A stretch of 8,386 nucleotides of DNA from Deltaproteobacteria bacterium (GCA_019308705.1 JAFDHW010000086.1:1-8386); one strand, 5' to 3'. Counted from the stretch's first letter, positions 1 to 6,415 are shown. The notes: a model not told the origin generated them from the letters alone. Numbers and translations: made by a program.

Positions 1-860
1 TGTGCCGGGGAGAGCTCCGGGTGGAAAAGCCGCAGGTAGATGAGGCCCACCGAAAAGGCGGCGGCGAAAAATCCCAGGGTCCCGGCCAGGCTCTTATCCC
101 CCAAAAGCTTCTTTTTGCCCCACCGTTTGCCCGCCAGGGAAGCCGTAGGGTCCCCGTATCCCAGCGCCAGAAGCCCCAGGCAGAGCGCCGGCCTGGGCGT
201 CGAGGCGGTCATGAGGATCATGGCCGCGAGGTACCAGGTGGAGCTGTTGACCTTAAAGTGCTCCTTTGGCCGGGAGATGGGCGCGAACACCCGGTTCACC
301 AGCACATGGTTCAGCCTCCCCGAAAACCGCCGGGCCACCTCCAGGCCGCCGATCACCGCGAAGATGGCGAGCAGGATGAAGAGCGCCTGGCCTCTGGTGA
401 GCAATAGCTCGTACAGGAGCACGGCGGCGGTGGCCACGCCGGCGTGGAAGGCGTTTCTATAGAGGTTTCTGGGCTTGAAGTGGGGCAGGCCGGCGACCCG
501 GCCCTGGGGCGCGTGGACCTTTATGTGCAGCAGGATGCCCTCGTAGGTGGTGGACAGCGACCGGCCCGCCCGCTTCAGCCGCGCGGAGCTCGCTCTCCCG
601 GACACCGCGTCCGCGTAGTCGCGGAGCTTTTCCACCACCTCGTCCAACAACGCCCGGAGCGTACCCTGGCTTTCGGCCGCCTCCTCGCGGGCGCGGGCAG
701 CCCGGCCGCGGATTTCCTCGCAGAGGCCGATGACCATGGACCGCCACTTGCCGTCCGTGGGCCGCGGCTTGTAGGTCCGGGAAAGGAACCCGTAAAGCCC
801 GCTGGCTAGTTCGTCCAGGGAACGGGATTCCGGATAACGGTGGGCGGGTTCGGCCTGCAT
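1..860 (-). CDS. Dolichol/phytol/diacylglycerol-kinase-like (SEC59/DGK1/VTE5) membrane protein, 3' part cut off
   Basis: Members of this family use CTP or a similar nucleotide to phosphorylate a lipid alcohol (dolichol, phytol, diacylglycerol) in the membrane. 286 codons are visible before the frame leaves the window. The ATG at 860 is 5 bases after a GGGAG ribosome site. Residues 1-130 are a charged, mostly helical soluble region (coiled-coil-like around 50-88), longer than the N-termini usual in the family. Hydrophobic stretches follow at about 138-175, 205-232 and 260-278. The family signature is at 200-260: HFKVNSSTWYLAA, then GYGDPTASLAGKRWG with its Gly-Asp-Pro, then a basic patch ending in GDKSLAGT. 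It begins 41 bases after the lipoprotein gene and is the last visible gene of the four-gene set. The family call is firm; the substrate is unknown. Phosphatidate cytidylyltransferases are the nearest alternative. Confidence 0.8.
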   Translation of the reverse strand, partial: MQAEPAHRYPESRSLDELASGLYGFLSRTYKPRPTDGKWRSMVIGLCEEIRGRAARAREEAAESQGTLRALLDEVVEKLRDYADAVSGRASSARLKRAGRSLSTTYEGILLHIKVHAPQGRVAGLPHFKPRNLYRNAFHAGVATAAVLLYELLLTRGQALFILLAIFAVIGGLEVARRFSGRLNHVLVNRVFAPISRPKEHFKVNSSTWYLAAMILMTASTPRPALCLGLLALGYGDPTASLAGKRWGKKKLLGDKSLAGTLGFFAAAFSVGLIYLRLFHPELSPA

Positions 861-901
861 CAAGACTCCCAAGCGATTCGTCGTCATGCGCGAAACGCGC
901 G

Positions 902-1594
902 TCAGCGGTAGGCCCGAACGGCAAAGGCCCGGCAGTTGTACGAGCGGGAAAGCTCGGAGGTGTAGGGGGAGCCATGGCGGAAGATAAGGGCTTTTGCGGT
1001 GGACCCGGAGGTTTCGCAGGACCACACCCACCACCCCGTGGTTTCGAGAAGGGGGATGTTCCGGGGGCCCGCGCCCTTCACGAAAAGGCTTTTCAGCTCC
1101 TCCATGGTGGGCATGCGCCACCCTCCGCCAGCCAGGGAAAGCTCCTGCACCCAGGACCTGGCCTCTTCCCAGGTGGTGTCCTGGTCCGGGCCGGCCACCC
1201 ATTCCAGGTAGGTCTTGGAGTCAAAGAGGATTCCGCGCCGGTCCTTGCTGAACCGGATGACCAGCGGCTTTTCCAGGACCACGGTTTGGCCCTCGGGGCC
1301 GGTGGAAGCCGTGGTCCGGACCGTGACGGTGACGTCTTCGGGCTCGGGCGCCAAAACATAGGTGGTGTGGGGGGCAAGGCCCCTGAACCAGAAGGAGCCG
1401 TCGGTGTGGGTTACGGTCTCGAACCGGACGGGTTCCCCGGATGGGTCCTCCTTCACCTCCACGGCCACCATCTTCAGGCCGCCGATGGGCTCATGGGAGG
1501 CGTTTTGCACCTTGCCCTGGAGGTCCTTGGTCTGGCAGCCGGCCAGGACCGCTGTCAAAAGGAAAAGTGCGACAGCCCGGGTGATATGCGTCAA
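902..1594 (-). CDS. Outer-membrane lipoprotein with Ig-like regulatory domain and C-terminal DUF1566 domain
   Basis: A 230-residue exported protein. I chose a TTG start at 1594: a GGGGAGG ribosome site lies 5 bases upstream, and the frame then begins MTHITRAVALFLLTAVLAGC, a textbook type II signal with lipobox LAGC (Cys20 lipidated). The +2 residue is Gln, not Asp, so outer-membrane sorting is likely. The frame is open further upstream, but that part overlaps the preceding gene and looks non-coding. Residues 25-112 resemble a carboxypeptidase-regulatory/CNA-B-type beta-sandwich (GKVQNASHEPIGG, HTDGSFWFRGLAPHTTYVL). Residues 122-229 match DUF1566 (Lcl C-terminal), a C-type-lectin/FGE-like fold: TYLEW, W141, W148, GGGWRMPTMEEL and a final SYNCRAFAVRA. 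C192 and C221 could form a disulfide. It lies 26 bases after the scramblase-like gene. Binding partner unknown. Confidence 0.85.
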   Translation of the reverse strand: MTHITRAVALFLLTAVLAGCQTKDLQGKVQNASHEPIGGLKMVAVEVKEDPSGEPVRFETVTHTDGSFWFRGLAPHTTYVLAPEPEDVTVTVRTTASTGPEGQTVVLEKPLVIRFSKDRRGILFDSKTYLEWVAGPDQDTTWEEARSWVQELSLAGGGWRMPTMEELKSLFVKGAGPRNIPLLETTGWWVWSCETSGSTAKALIFRHGSPYTSELSRSYNCRAFAVRAYR

Positions 1595-1620
1595 CGCGTC
1601 CTCCCCTTGGTGTGTCTTGG

Positions 1621-2226
1621 CTATCGGCGGTTTCCCTTGTTCTCGAAGTGGACGAAGTCGATGAGGAACACGGCCCCCAAAAGCAGGGCCTTGTCCTGCG
1701 GCCGGGCGTCCGGGGGAAACTCCACCCCGAAGTTGTCCGCGTCCGTGAACGTTTCCTTGAGCACCCCGCTCCACTTCTTGGCGATCTTTCCGCACTCGGC
1801 CCCGCCCTTGTGGATCAGGAACGTCCAGGGGCGGAAGACGGGTCCCACCAGGCGGTACACCGTTTCGCCCATGCGGCCGGTGATGGCGTAGACCCTCCGC
1901 AGGAGGGAGAACTCCCGCTTGATCCTGCCCAGCTCCCGCCCCAGGCCGTCGTACACCGTGGCCTCGTGGAAGAAGAACCGGAACGGCCGTTTTATTTTCA
2001 GCACGTCCTGGTCGTCCGTGGAACGCACAAAAATCTCGAAGGGCCGAAGCGCCTTCAAAAACCAGCGGACCAGGAAACTGCCGCCTTCCTCCACGGCCAG
2101 GAAAAGCATTTGGCCCATGAGGTCGAACACCTCGTAGGCGTTTTTGGTCTCAAAACCGGTGAAGACCTCGGCCATTTCCTTTTTCTGGCGCACCACGAGG
2201 CCCTGGACGGATTGCAGGGATTTCAT
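1621..2226 (-). CDS. Phospholipid-scramblase / LURP-one-related (tubby-fold) protein
   Basis: A 201-residue protein of the scramblase/LURP-one superfamily, a twelve-stranded beta barrel around a central helix. Bacterial members are usually of unknown function; some are thought to bind membranes or lipids. The pattern runs through the whole protein: VVRQKKEMAEVFTGFE and YEVFD near the N-terminus, ALRPFEIFVRSTDDQDVLKIKRP as the middle repeat, an aromatic FRFFF strand at 82-86, and the C-terminal block GKIAKKWSGVLKETFTDADNFGVEFP (in two parts, 146-171) followed by the hydrophobic LLLGAVFLIDFVHFE. The hydrophobic C-terminal segment is the buried helix in this fold, not necessarily a transmembrane anchor. 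No signal peptide is visible, so it should be cytoplasmic or on the inner face of the membrane. The ATG at 2226 follows a GGAAGGA site by 7 bases. It sits 36 bases after the B12 radical SAM gene, probably co-transcribed with it. Actual scrambling activity is not implied. Confidence 0.87.
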   Translation of the reverse strand: MKSLQSVQGLVVRQKKEMAEVFTGFETKNAYEVFDLMGQMLFLAVEEGGSFLVRWFLKALRPFEIFVRSTDDQDVLKIKRPFRFFFHEATVYDGLGRELGRIKREFSLLRRVYAITGRMGETVYRLVGPVFRPWTFLIHKGGAECGKIAKKWSGVLKETFTDADNFGVEFPPDARPQDKALLLGAVFLIDFVHFENKGNRR

Positions 2227-2262
2227 GGATCGTCCTTCCCGGGCCCGCGCGAAGGGGCGGGC

Positions 2263-3594
2263 CTACCGGCTCATCTGCTCCTGGATTTCCCGCAGGCGCT
2301 CCATGGGGACCTCGCAGAAGCTCACGTCCGAATCGGTGAAGTGCACGCGGGAGAAAAAAGCGGGATCATCCGGGATCCTGCCTTCCCCGAGCAGGCGTTC
2401 GTAGAGGGCCGAACCGGGCAGGGGCGTGAACACGGACACGGACACCCGGTCAAGCTGGAGATCCCCGGCAAGGTCCAGGGTGCGTTTTACGTCGTCTTCG
2501 GTTTCCCCGGGAACGCCGATCATGAAGAACCCGGCGGCCTTGATGCCCAAGTCCTTGAGCACCTCCACGGCCTGGCGGCTTTTCTGGGGGGTGATCATCT
2601 TCTTCAGGGTGTCCAGGGTCTTTTGGGAGCCGGACTCGATGCCAAGGTCCACCTGCTCCAGCCCTGCCTTGGCCAGAAGCTCCATCTCCTTGGGAGTCAC
2701 CAGGTCCACCCGGGTGTTGATGGAAAACTTGAAGCCGGTCTTCTCACGCATGAGGCTCTGGCTGAACCGGCGGGCCCATTCGGGCCGCATGTTGAACACG
2801 GAATCCTTGAACCACACCCCCTCCAGGTCGAGTTGCCTGCACAGGCGGATCATGCGGGAAGCCGCGGATTCCGGGGAAATGGCCCGCCACTTGGAGCCCA
2901 TGGTCTGGCTCACCGCGCAGAAGGAGCAGGGGTAGGGGCACCCGCGGGACACCATCATGGAGATGGCCCGCATGCCCCGCAGGTCCGTGGTGTACTCCGC
3001 GTAGGTCTTTGCCGGGAAACTGGCGTAGTCCGGCTCGGGCAGGGTGTCCAGCTCCCGCACCAGGGGGGCCTTTCCCGTCACCTTCACGGCCCCGGTTCTG
3101 TCCCGGAAACACAACCCGGGCACGGACGCCGGCCGGGTCAGCCCGCCGGACAGGATGGGCATGAGCATGGACTCGCCCTCGCCCCGGGCCGCGAAATCCA
3201 CGGCCGGGTCCGCCAGCACGCTTTCCGGGGCCACGGTGGGGTGCACGCCGCCCACCACCACGGGCACGCCGGGCAGCACCTGCTTTAAGCTTCTGGCCGC
3301 GGCGAGGGCCGCGGAAAGGGTGGTGGTCATGGCGGAGATGCCCACCATGTCCGGCCGGGCCTCGGAAAGGGCCCGGGGAAGGTCCCCGGGCTCCATGCCC
3401 AGGCCGGGCATGTCGATGAGCACGGCGTCGTGGCCGTGGGCCTTTACGCTGGCAACCAGCCCGGCCAGGCCCAAGGGAGGCTCGAAGGGATGAAAGTACA
3501 TGTTCCCGCGCAGGATGGCCTGCCGGTGGCGCCGGGCGTCTTCCCGGGCCTGTTTCGGGCTCTTGGCTGCGGGGTGGACGAAAACGATGCGCAT
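2263..3594 (-). CDS. B12-binding-domain radical SAM enzyme
   Basis: A 443-residue cytoplasmic enzyme of the cobalamin-binding radical SAM class, whose members methylate unreactive carbons or do other radical chemistry on lipids, pigments and antibiotics. Residues 1-140 form the Rossmann-like B12 domain: MRIVFVHPAA start, FEPPLGLAGLVASVKAHGHD, VGISAMTTT, GGVHPTVAPESVL. There is no DxHxxG motif, so cobalamin would bind without a lower histidine ligand, as in many of these enzymes. The 4Fe-4S motif is C219-x3-C223-x2-C226 within SRGCPYPCSFC. Later radical SAM barrel signatures are INTRVDLV, VDLGIESGSQKTLDTLKK and FFMIGVPGETEDDV. The ATG at 3594 was preferred to one 57 bases upstream because the family motif begins right there and the upstream codons lie in the terminator region. 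It heads the four-gene envelope set. HpnJ-, BchE- or P-methylase-like roles cannot be told apart from sequence; the substrate is unknown. Confidence 0.9.
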   Translation of the reverse strand: MRIVFVHPAAKSPKQAREDARRHRQAILRGNMYFHPFEPPLGLAGLVASVKAHGHDAVLIDMPGLGMEPGDLPRALSEARPDMVGISAMTTTLSAALAAARSLKQVLPGVPVVVGGVHPTVAPESVLADPAVDFAARGEGESMLMPILSGGLTRPASVPGLCFRDRTGAVKVTGKAPLVRELDTLPEPDYASFPAKTYAEYTTDLRGMRAISMMVSRGCPYPCSFCAVSQTMGSKWRAISPESAASRMIRLCRQLDLEGVWFKDSVFNMRPEWARRFSQSLMREKTGFKFSINTRVDLVTPKEMELLAKAGLEQVDLGIESGSQKTLDTLKKMITPQKSRQAVEVLKDLGIKAAGFFMIGVPGETEDDVKRTLDLAGDLQLDRVSVSVFTPLPGSALYERLLGEGRIPDDPAFFSRVHFTDSDVSFCEVPMERLREIQEQMSR

Positions 3595-3654
3595 GGTACG
3601 GCTCTTCGGCCTTCCGTGGAGTTTGACGGCGGGTCCTGAATGGTATGACACCGG

Positions 3655-3679
3655 AAAAAGCGGTGACCCAGTTTACCGC
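3655..3679 (-). terminator. Candidate rho-independent terminator downstream of the methyltransferase gene
   Basis: Read on the minus strand, GCGGT (3679-3675) and ACCGC (3664-3660) form a 5-bp stem with a 10-base loop, followed at once by TTTTT (3659-3655). It lies 41 bases past the methyltransferase stop, before the B12 radical SAM start. The short stem and large loop make it a moderate call. Confidence 0.45.
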
Positions 3680-3689
3680 AAACCGGCCC

Positions 3690-3711
3690 AAAAAGCACCC
3701 CAAAAGGGGGT
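3690..3711 (-). terminator. Candidate rho-independent terminator, first of two after the methyltransferase gene
   Basis: On the minus strand ACCCC (3711-3707) pairs with GGGGT (3701-3697) around a 5-base loop CTTTT, followed by GC and then TTTTT (3694-3690). It begins 9 bases beyond the methyltransferase stop. With the hairpin at 3655-3679 it suggests that the radical SAM/methyltransferase transcript ends here and that the B12 radical SAM gene starts a separate unit. Confidence 0.5.
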
Positions 3712-3719
3712 TTCGCGGT

Positions 3720-4379
3720 TCACGGCTTTTGGGCCGAGAACACCCAGAAACGGTTTTCTCCGGGCAATCCGCGGGTGATGGCCGTGTGGGCCAGCTCCAT
3801 CCCGGAGAGTTGGTGGATATCGAAATCCTTGAATACCGACAAGACCTCTTGCCTGGTGAAGAAATGGTAGGTCACGCAAAAGCCGTGGGCGACGAGTTCC
3901 CAGGTGCCCTCCTCCAGGCGCCTGCCGGTTTTTTCCGCGTGGCGGGCCAAGGCGTTGTCCCGGGTGCGCACGGAGCACACCAGGCGGCCGCCCGGGGCCA
4001 GCACCCGGCGGATCTCCCCCGCGGTTCTTCGGATGTCCGTCATGGACTGGAGGTAAATGGACCTCCAGGCCAGCACCGCGCTAAACGCTCCCGCGGCAAA
4101 GGGCAGGGCGGTCATGAGTCCACGGACGCAGGAGACTCCGGGCATTTGTTTCGCCCTGGCCAGGGCGCGGGAGGAGGAATCCAGCCCCACGACCGGCCCC
4201 AGCCCCTCCCGTTCGCGCAGGTGCCTGCCCAGGCCGCACCCCAGGTCCAGCAGCGCCCCCCGGCCGGAGAGCCCGGCCCCGCGCAAAAGCCCGGACACCC
4301 GGGGGCTTTCCGCGGCAAGGTCGAACCCTCCCCGGGCAAATACCTCGTCCCAGGCCTCTCCAAAGGGACAGGCGGTCAT
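3720..4379 (-). CDS. Class I SAM-dependent methyltransferase (type 11-like)
   Basis: A 219-residue cytoplasmic methyltransferase that transfers a methyl group from SAM to an unknown small substrate. The SAM site is complete: motif I LLDLGCGLGRHL at 43-54, the acidic end of strand 2 in GLDSSS (65-70, Asp67), motif II around LPFAAGAFSAVLAWRS (92-107), and motif III IRRVLAPGGRLVCSVR at 123-138. The C-terminal part (HFFTRQEVLSVF to the end) is typical of the ubiE/type-11 group. The ATG at 4379 overlaps the stop of the upstream radical SAM gene as ATGA, and a GGTGGAGG site lies just before it inside that gene, so the two are very likely translationally coupled and made in matched amounts. Its true substrate may be the product of its partner. 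Two candidate terminators follow it. Confidence 0.88.
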   Translation of the reverse strand: MTACPFGEAWDEVFARGGFDLAAESPRVSGLLRGAGLSGRGALLDLGCGLGRHLREREGLGPVVGLDSSSRALARAKQMPGVSCVRGLMTALPFAAGAFSAVLAWRSIYLQSMTDIRRTAGEIRRVLAPGGRLVCSVRTRDNALARHAEKTGRRLEEGTWELVAHGFCVTYHFFTRQEVLSVFKDFDIHQLSGMELAHTAITRGLPGENRFWVFSAQKP

Positions 4380-5467
4380 GGGGCCTCCACCAGGGGGGTG
4401 CAGCATCCGCACCCGGCGCAGCCCGCCTTGCTCCTTGCGGGAGAAAGGCCGGTTTGGGCAAGCACCCGGCAAAGCTCCTCGAACACGGGGACAAGGGCGT
4501 CGGGGTCCGGCGGCGGCTCGTTTTGAAGCCGGCTGCCCAGAAGCGGGCGGAACACGGTGACAAAGGGCACCGCGCCCGTTTGCGCCACGGCCCGGATGCC
4601 TTCCATGGTGGACGAGACAGGCTCCAGCCCGGCGATGAGCCACGACGACGCCTGGCCCCGGCCCAGCACCGCGCAGGCGTCCTCCAGGGCCTCCAGGTAT
4701 CCTTCCCGGGACACGCGGGATTTTTCCGGGAGCAGGGCTTTTCGAAGGTCGGGGTCCCAGATTTCCAGGTTGTAGGAGACCGCGTCCACCCCGGCTTCGG
4801 CAAGCCGCCGCGCGGCATCCGGGATGCCCGGAGGGCAAAGCTGCACGTACACGGGCCAGTTCACCACCCCGCGCACAGCAGCCACGGCCTTTTCGTACAG
4901 GGAAAGGGCGGCCTCGCCGTTTTGCAGGGCGCCGGCGTTGATATTCACCTCGGAGTAGGCTGTGCCGCGTTTTTTCAGCTCCACCAGCACGCTTCGCAGA
5001 AGCTTGGGACTCTTGGTTTTCGGCTTGTCCGGCCCGGAGCCCAGGGCGCAATAGGCGCAAGCCCCGCCGCGGTTCCTGTACTCGCAGAAATTGGTGAGGC
5101 TGGTGGCCAGGATGGAGCGGGCGTGGACCTGGAACACTTCCTGGAAGGGGGTGCCGTCTTCGGTGGATAGCGCGTACCAGGAGGGGGGCTCCATGAGGCG
5201 GAACCGCACAAAGGGCTCCCCGTCCTTCTCGATCCAGCCGGATCGGGTATTCAGGAAAAAGGGGGAGCTTGCAACGAAGGGTTCGTGGACCGCCACGTTG
5301 ATTCCCACCGGGCCGGGCAGGCCGGGGAACAGGAGGTCTAAGCACAGGCCCTCGGACAGGCTGGCCCGCTTGTGGCGGTAGCCGGGGAAACGGGAGAGGT
5401 CTTCCGGCGCAAGACGGACGCCGTGGCACAAAAGCGCAAGCTTGGCCCGCAGGGGCTCGGCAGGCAT
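4376..5467 (-). CDS. Radical SAM enzyme with non-standard C-x8-C-x2-C motif and Cys-rich tail
   Basis: A 363-residue cytoplasmic protein. The probable 4Fe-4S motif is C128-x8-C137-x2-C140 (NFCEYRNRGGACAYC), not the usual C-x3-C-x2-C. Spacings like this occur in Elp3 (C-x9-C-x2-C) and, as I recall, in the MSMEG_0568-type radical SAM family, which also has a segment like PSWYALSTEDGTPFQEV followed by SILATSL before the cluster (96-125). Later barrel elements include VNINAG (174-179), PVYVQLCPPG (205-214) and the NLEIWDPDLRKALLP block (233-247), where Glu235 resembles the SAM-contacting acidic residue. The C-terminus carries C350-x2-C353-x-C355-C356, possibly binding a second cluster or metal. 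The ATG at 5467 has only a weak ribosome site (GGAA). A promoter lies about 130 bases upstream. It overlaps the methyltransferase start by 4 bases. None of the usual Nit1C neighbours of MSMEG_0568 is present, so the role probably differs. Reaction unknown. Confidence 0.82.
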   Translation of the reverse strand: MPAEPLRAKLALLCHGVRLAPEDLSRFPGYRHKRASLSEGLCLDLLFPGLPGPVGINVAVHEPFVASSPFFLNTRSGWIEKDGEPFVRFRLMEPPSWYALSTEDGTPFQEVFQVHARSILATSLTNFCEYRNRGGACAYCALGSGPDKPKTKSPKLLRSVLVELKKRGTAYSEVNINAGALQNGEAALSLYEKAVAAVRGVVNWPVYVQLCPPGIPDAARRLAEAGVDAVSYNLEIWDPDLRKALLPEKSRVSREGYLEALEDACAVLGRGQASSWLIAGLEPVSSTMEGIRAVAQTGAVPFVTVFRPLLGSRLQNEPPPDPDALVPVFEELCRVLAQTGLSPARSKAGCAGCGCCTPLVEAP

Positions 5468-5586
5468 GGATGATTCCGCTTGAAGGGAAGAGCTCTTGGT
5501 CCGCGGGACGCCTTCCCGGGCGGGGCGGGCGCACCCGGACGCTGGCCGCGAAAACGGCGAACATCCATCGCGGAACCGGGAAAACC

Positions 5587-5608
5587 TTGATACCCCCCTT
5601 AATACCCC
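5587..5608. repeat. Two direct repeats TTRATACCCC over the -10 region
   Basis: TTGATACCCC (5587-5596) and TTAATACCCC (5599-5608) match at 9 of 10 bases and lie 12 bases apart. The second contains the proposed minus-strand -10 box, the first covers the expected transcription start. This is a plausible operator for a regulator binding roughly one helical turn apart; a chance repeat in C-rich DNA is the alternative. Confidence 0.4.
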
Positions 5609-5627
5609 TTTGGGGGGCGTATGTAAA
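5599..5627 (-). promoter_or_regulatory. Sigma70-type promoter for the radical SAM/methyltransferase unit
   Basis: On the minus strand, TTTACA (5627-5622; 5 of 6 to the -35 consensus) is separated by exactly 17 bases from TATTAA (5604-5599; 4 of 6 to the -10 consensus). Transcription would begin near 5592, leaving a leader of about 125 bases before the ATG at 5467. The spacer holds a CCCC-TTT-GGGG dyad (5605-5615) flanked by ATAC/GTAT (5602-5605, 5619-5622), an obvious place for a repressor or activator. The AT-rich boxes stand out in otherwise very GC-rich DNA. Confidence 0.55.
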
Positions 5628-5665
5628 CCTGGTGGTTTGTCGGGTTCCCTTGCCCATGCCGCGGC

Positions 5666-5715
5666 CGGAAAGCGTCTCCCCGGCCAGCCGCGGCGCCGGC
5701 GGTCTTCGCTTTCCG
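5666..5715. repeat. 9-bp inverted repeat with nested hairpin just after the MobA-like gene
   Basis: CGGAAAGCG (5666-5674) and CGCTTTCCG (5707-5715) are perfect inverted repeats enclosing 32 bases, within which CCGGC (5680-5684) and GCCGG (5695-5699) form an inner stem. It begins 8 bases past the stop of the MobA-like gene (stop at 5723-5725). There is no following T-run on the minus strand, so it is not a standard intrinsic terminator; it may protect the 3' end of the transcript or assist termination. Confidence 0.5.
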
Positions 5716-5722
5716 CGCTGTG

Positions 5723-6415
5723 TCAGAGCCTTTCCGCGGGTTGCTCCGGGAATTTGGGGGAAGGGGTCTCGGCAGCGTTGCGGACCTCGCCGTAATCCGG
5801 GGGGGCGTCCATGTTCAGGGCAGCCCCTTCATTGGCCACGGGCACCTGGAGAATGCGTCCGGAGTGTTCCCGCATCACCTCCCCCATGTTCTTGCCCAGA
5901 AAGACCTTCTGGGCCAGCCGCATGGAAAACAGGGCGGGGTGCCTTCGGGAGCCCTGGTGCACCGGTACGGCAATGACATCCGGGTCCCGTTCGAACACTT
6001 CCCACAGCCTGCGGAAGGTGCCCGGCTGGACCAGGGGTTGGACACAGGGGAGCACGAACACGCCTCGCACGGAGGGGGGCACCTTGTACAGGCCGTCCCG
6101 GATGAACCCCGCCATGTTCGGATTCTTTTCCCGGCTTTCCGCGAAAAGCACGGGCATGCCGGAAAGGGCCTTCTTCATCTCGCGGCCGCGGTGGCCCAGG
6201 ACCACCACCACCCGCTCCACCCCGGCGTCCAAGGCTGCCTTGACGACCCACCGGATGGCGGGCCTGCGGCGGATGGGGAGAAGCTGCTTGGACAAACCCA
6301 CGTGCCAAGAAAAGCGTGTGGCGGGAATGATCGCCGCGGACCCCCTCAGGCAGGGGGGCTGGGGCGAGCCTTTTTTGAGGCCGAAAAGCCGGTTTCCTAT
6401 CGCGAATGGGTTCAT
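5723..6415 (-). CDS. MobA/MocA-like nucleotidyltransferase-fold protein with degenerate active-site motifs
   Basis: A 230-residue protein with the NTP_transf_3 (MobA/MocA-like) layout. True family members transfer GMP or CMP to molybdopterin. Residues 28-50 align with the nucleotide-binding loop (LAAGxSxRMGxxKxLLP) but read IIPATRFSWHVGLSKQLLP: Gly of AAG is Thr and the Arg-Met-Gly is His-Val-Gly, while Lys43 and LLP remain. Residues 118-129 read RGVFVLPCVQPLV where MocA-type proteins have LGDQPLV, so the metal-binding Asp appears to be Val125. RRHPALF (158-163) and the late NMDAPPDY (201-208) are well kept. The fold is therefore preserved while catalysis is doubtful. The ATG at 6415 has a weak AGG site; the frame is open up to 6754, with in-frame ATGs at 6478 and 6685, so the start is uncertain. 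A regulatory or sugar-nucleotide role is possible. Confidence 0.72.
   Translation of the reverse strand: MNPFAIGNRLFGLKKGSPQPPCLRGSAAIIPATRFSWHVGLSKQLLPIRRRPAIRWVVKAALDAGVERVVVVLGHRGREMKKALSGMPVLFAESREKNPNMAGFIRDGLYKVPPSVRGVFVLPCVQPLVQPGTFRRLWEVFERDPDVIAVPVHQGSRRHPALFSMRLAQKVFLGKNMGEVMREHSGRILQVPVANEGAALNMDAPPDYGEVRNAAETPSPKFPEQPAERL

Noticed and set aside
457..975. A 172-codon minus-strand frame overlapping the lipid-kinase-like and lipoprotein genes
   Set aside because: No family features; the neighbouring frame contains the clear dolichol-kinase-like protein.
1595..1795. N-terminal extension of the lipoprotein gene to an ATG at 1795
   Set aside because: It would bury the lipoprotein signal peptide and overlap the preceding gene; the TTG at 1594 has a strong ribosome site and gives an ideal signal sequence.
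1612..3288. A 558-codon open frame on the plus strand opposite the scramblase-like and B12 radical SAM genes
   Set aside because: It is rich in His, Gly and Pro with no recognisable motif, and lies antisense to two genes with clear family signatures. Typical artefact of high-GC coding DNA.
3595..3654. Promoter for the B12 radical SAM gene
   Set aside because: A -10-like TACCAT is present on the minus strand but no -35 box at the proper distance, so I did not list it.
2744..3703. A 319-codon minus-strand frame overlapping the B12 radical SAM gene
   Set aside because: Low-complexity Arg/Pro/Gly translation in another frame of a well-supported gene.
3645..4526. A 293-codon plus-strand frame across the methyltransferase region
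   Set aside because: Antisense shadow of the methyltransferase, with no motif of its own.
4380..5657. The upstream part of a 645-codon minus-strand open frame that ends as the methyltransferase
   Set aside because: The region before the ATG at 4379 is an out-of-frame, Arg/Pro/Gly-rich reading of the radical SAM gene, and the methyltransferase has its own ribosome site and start.
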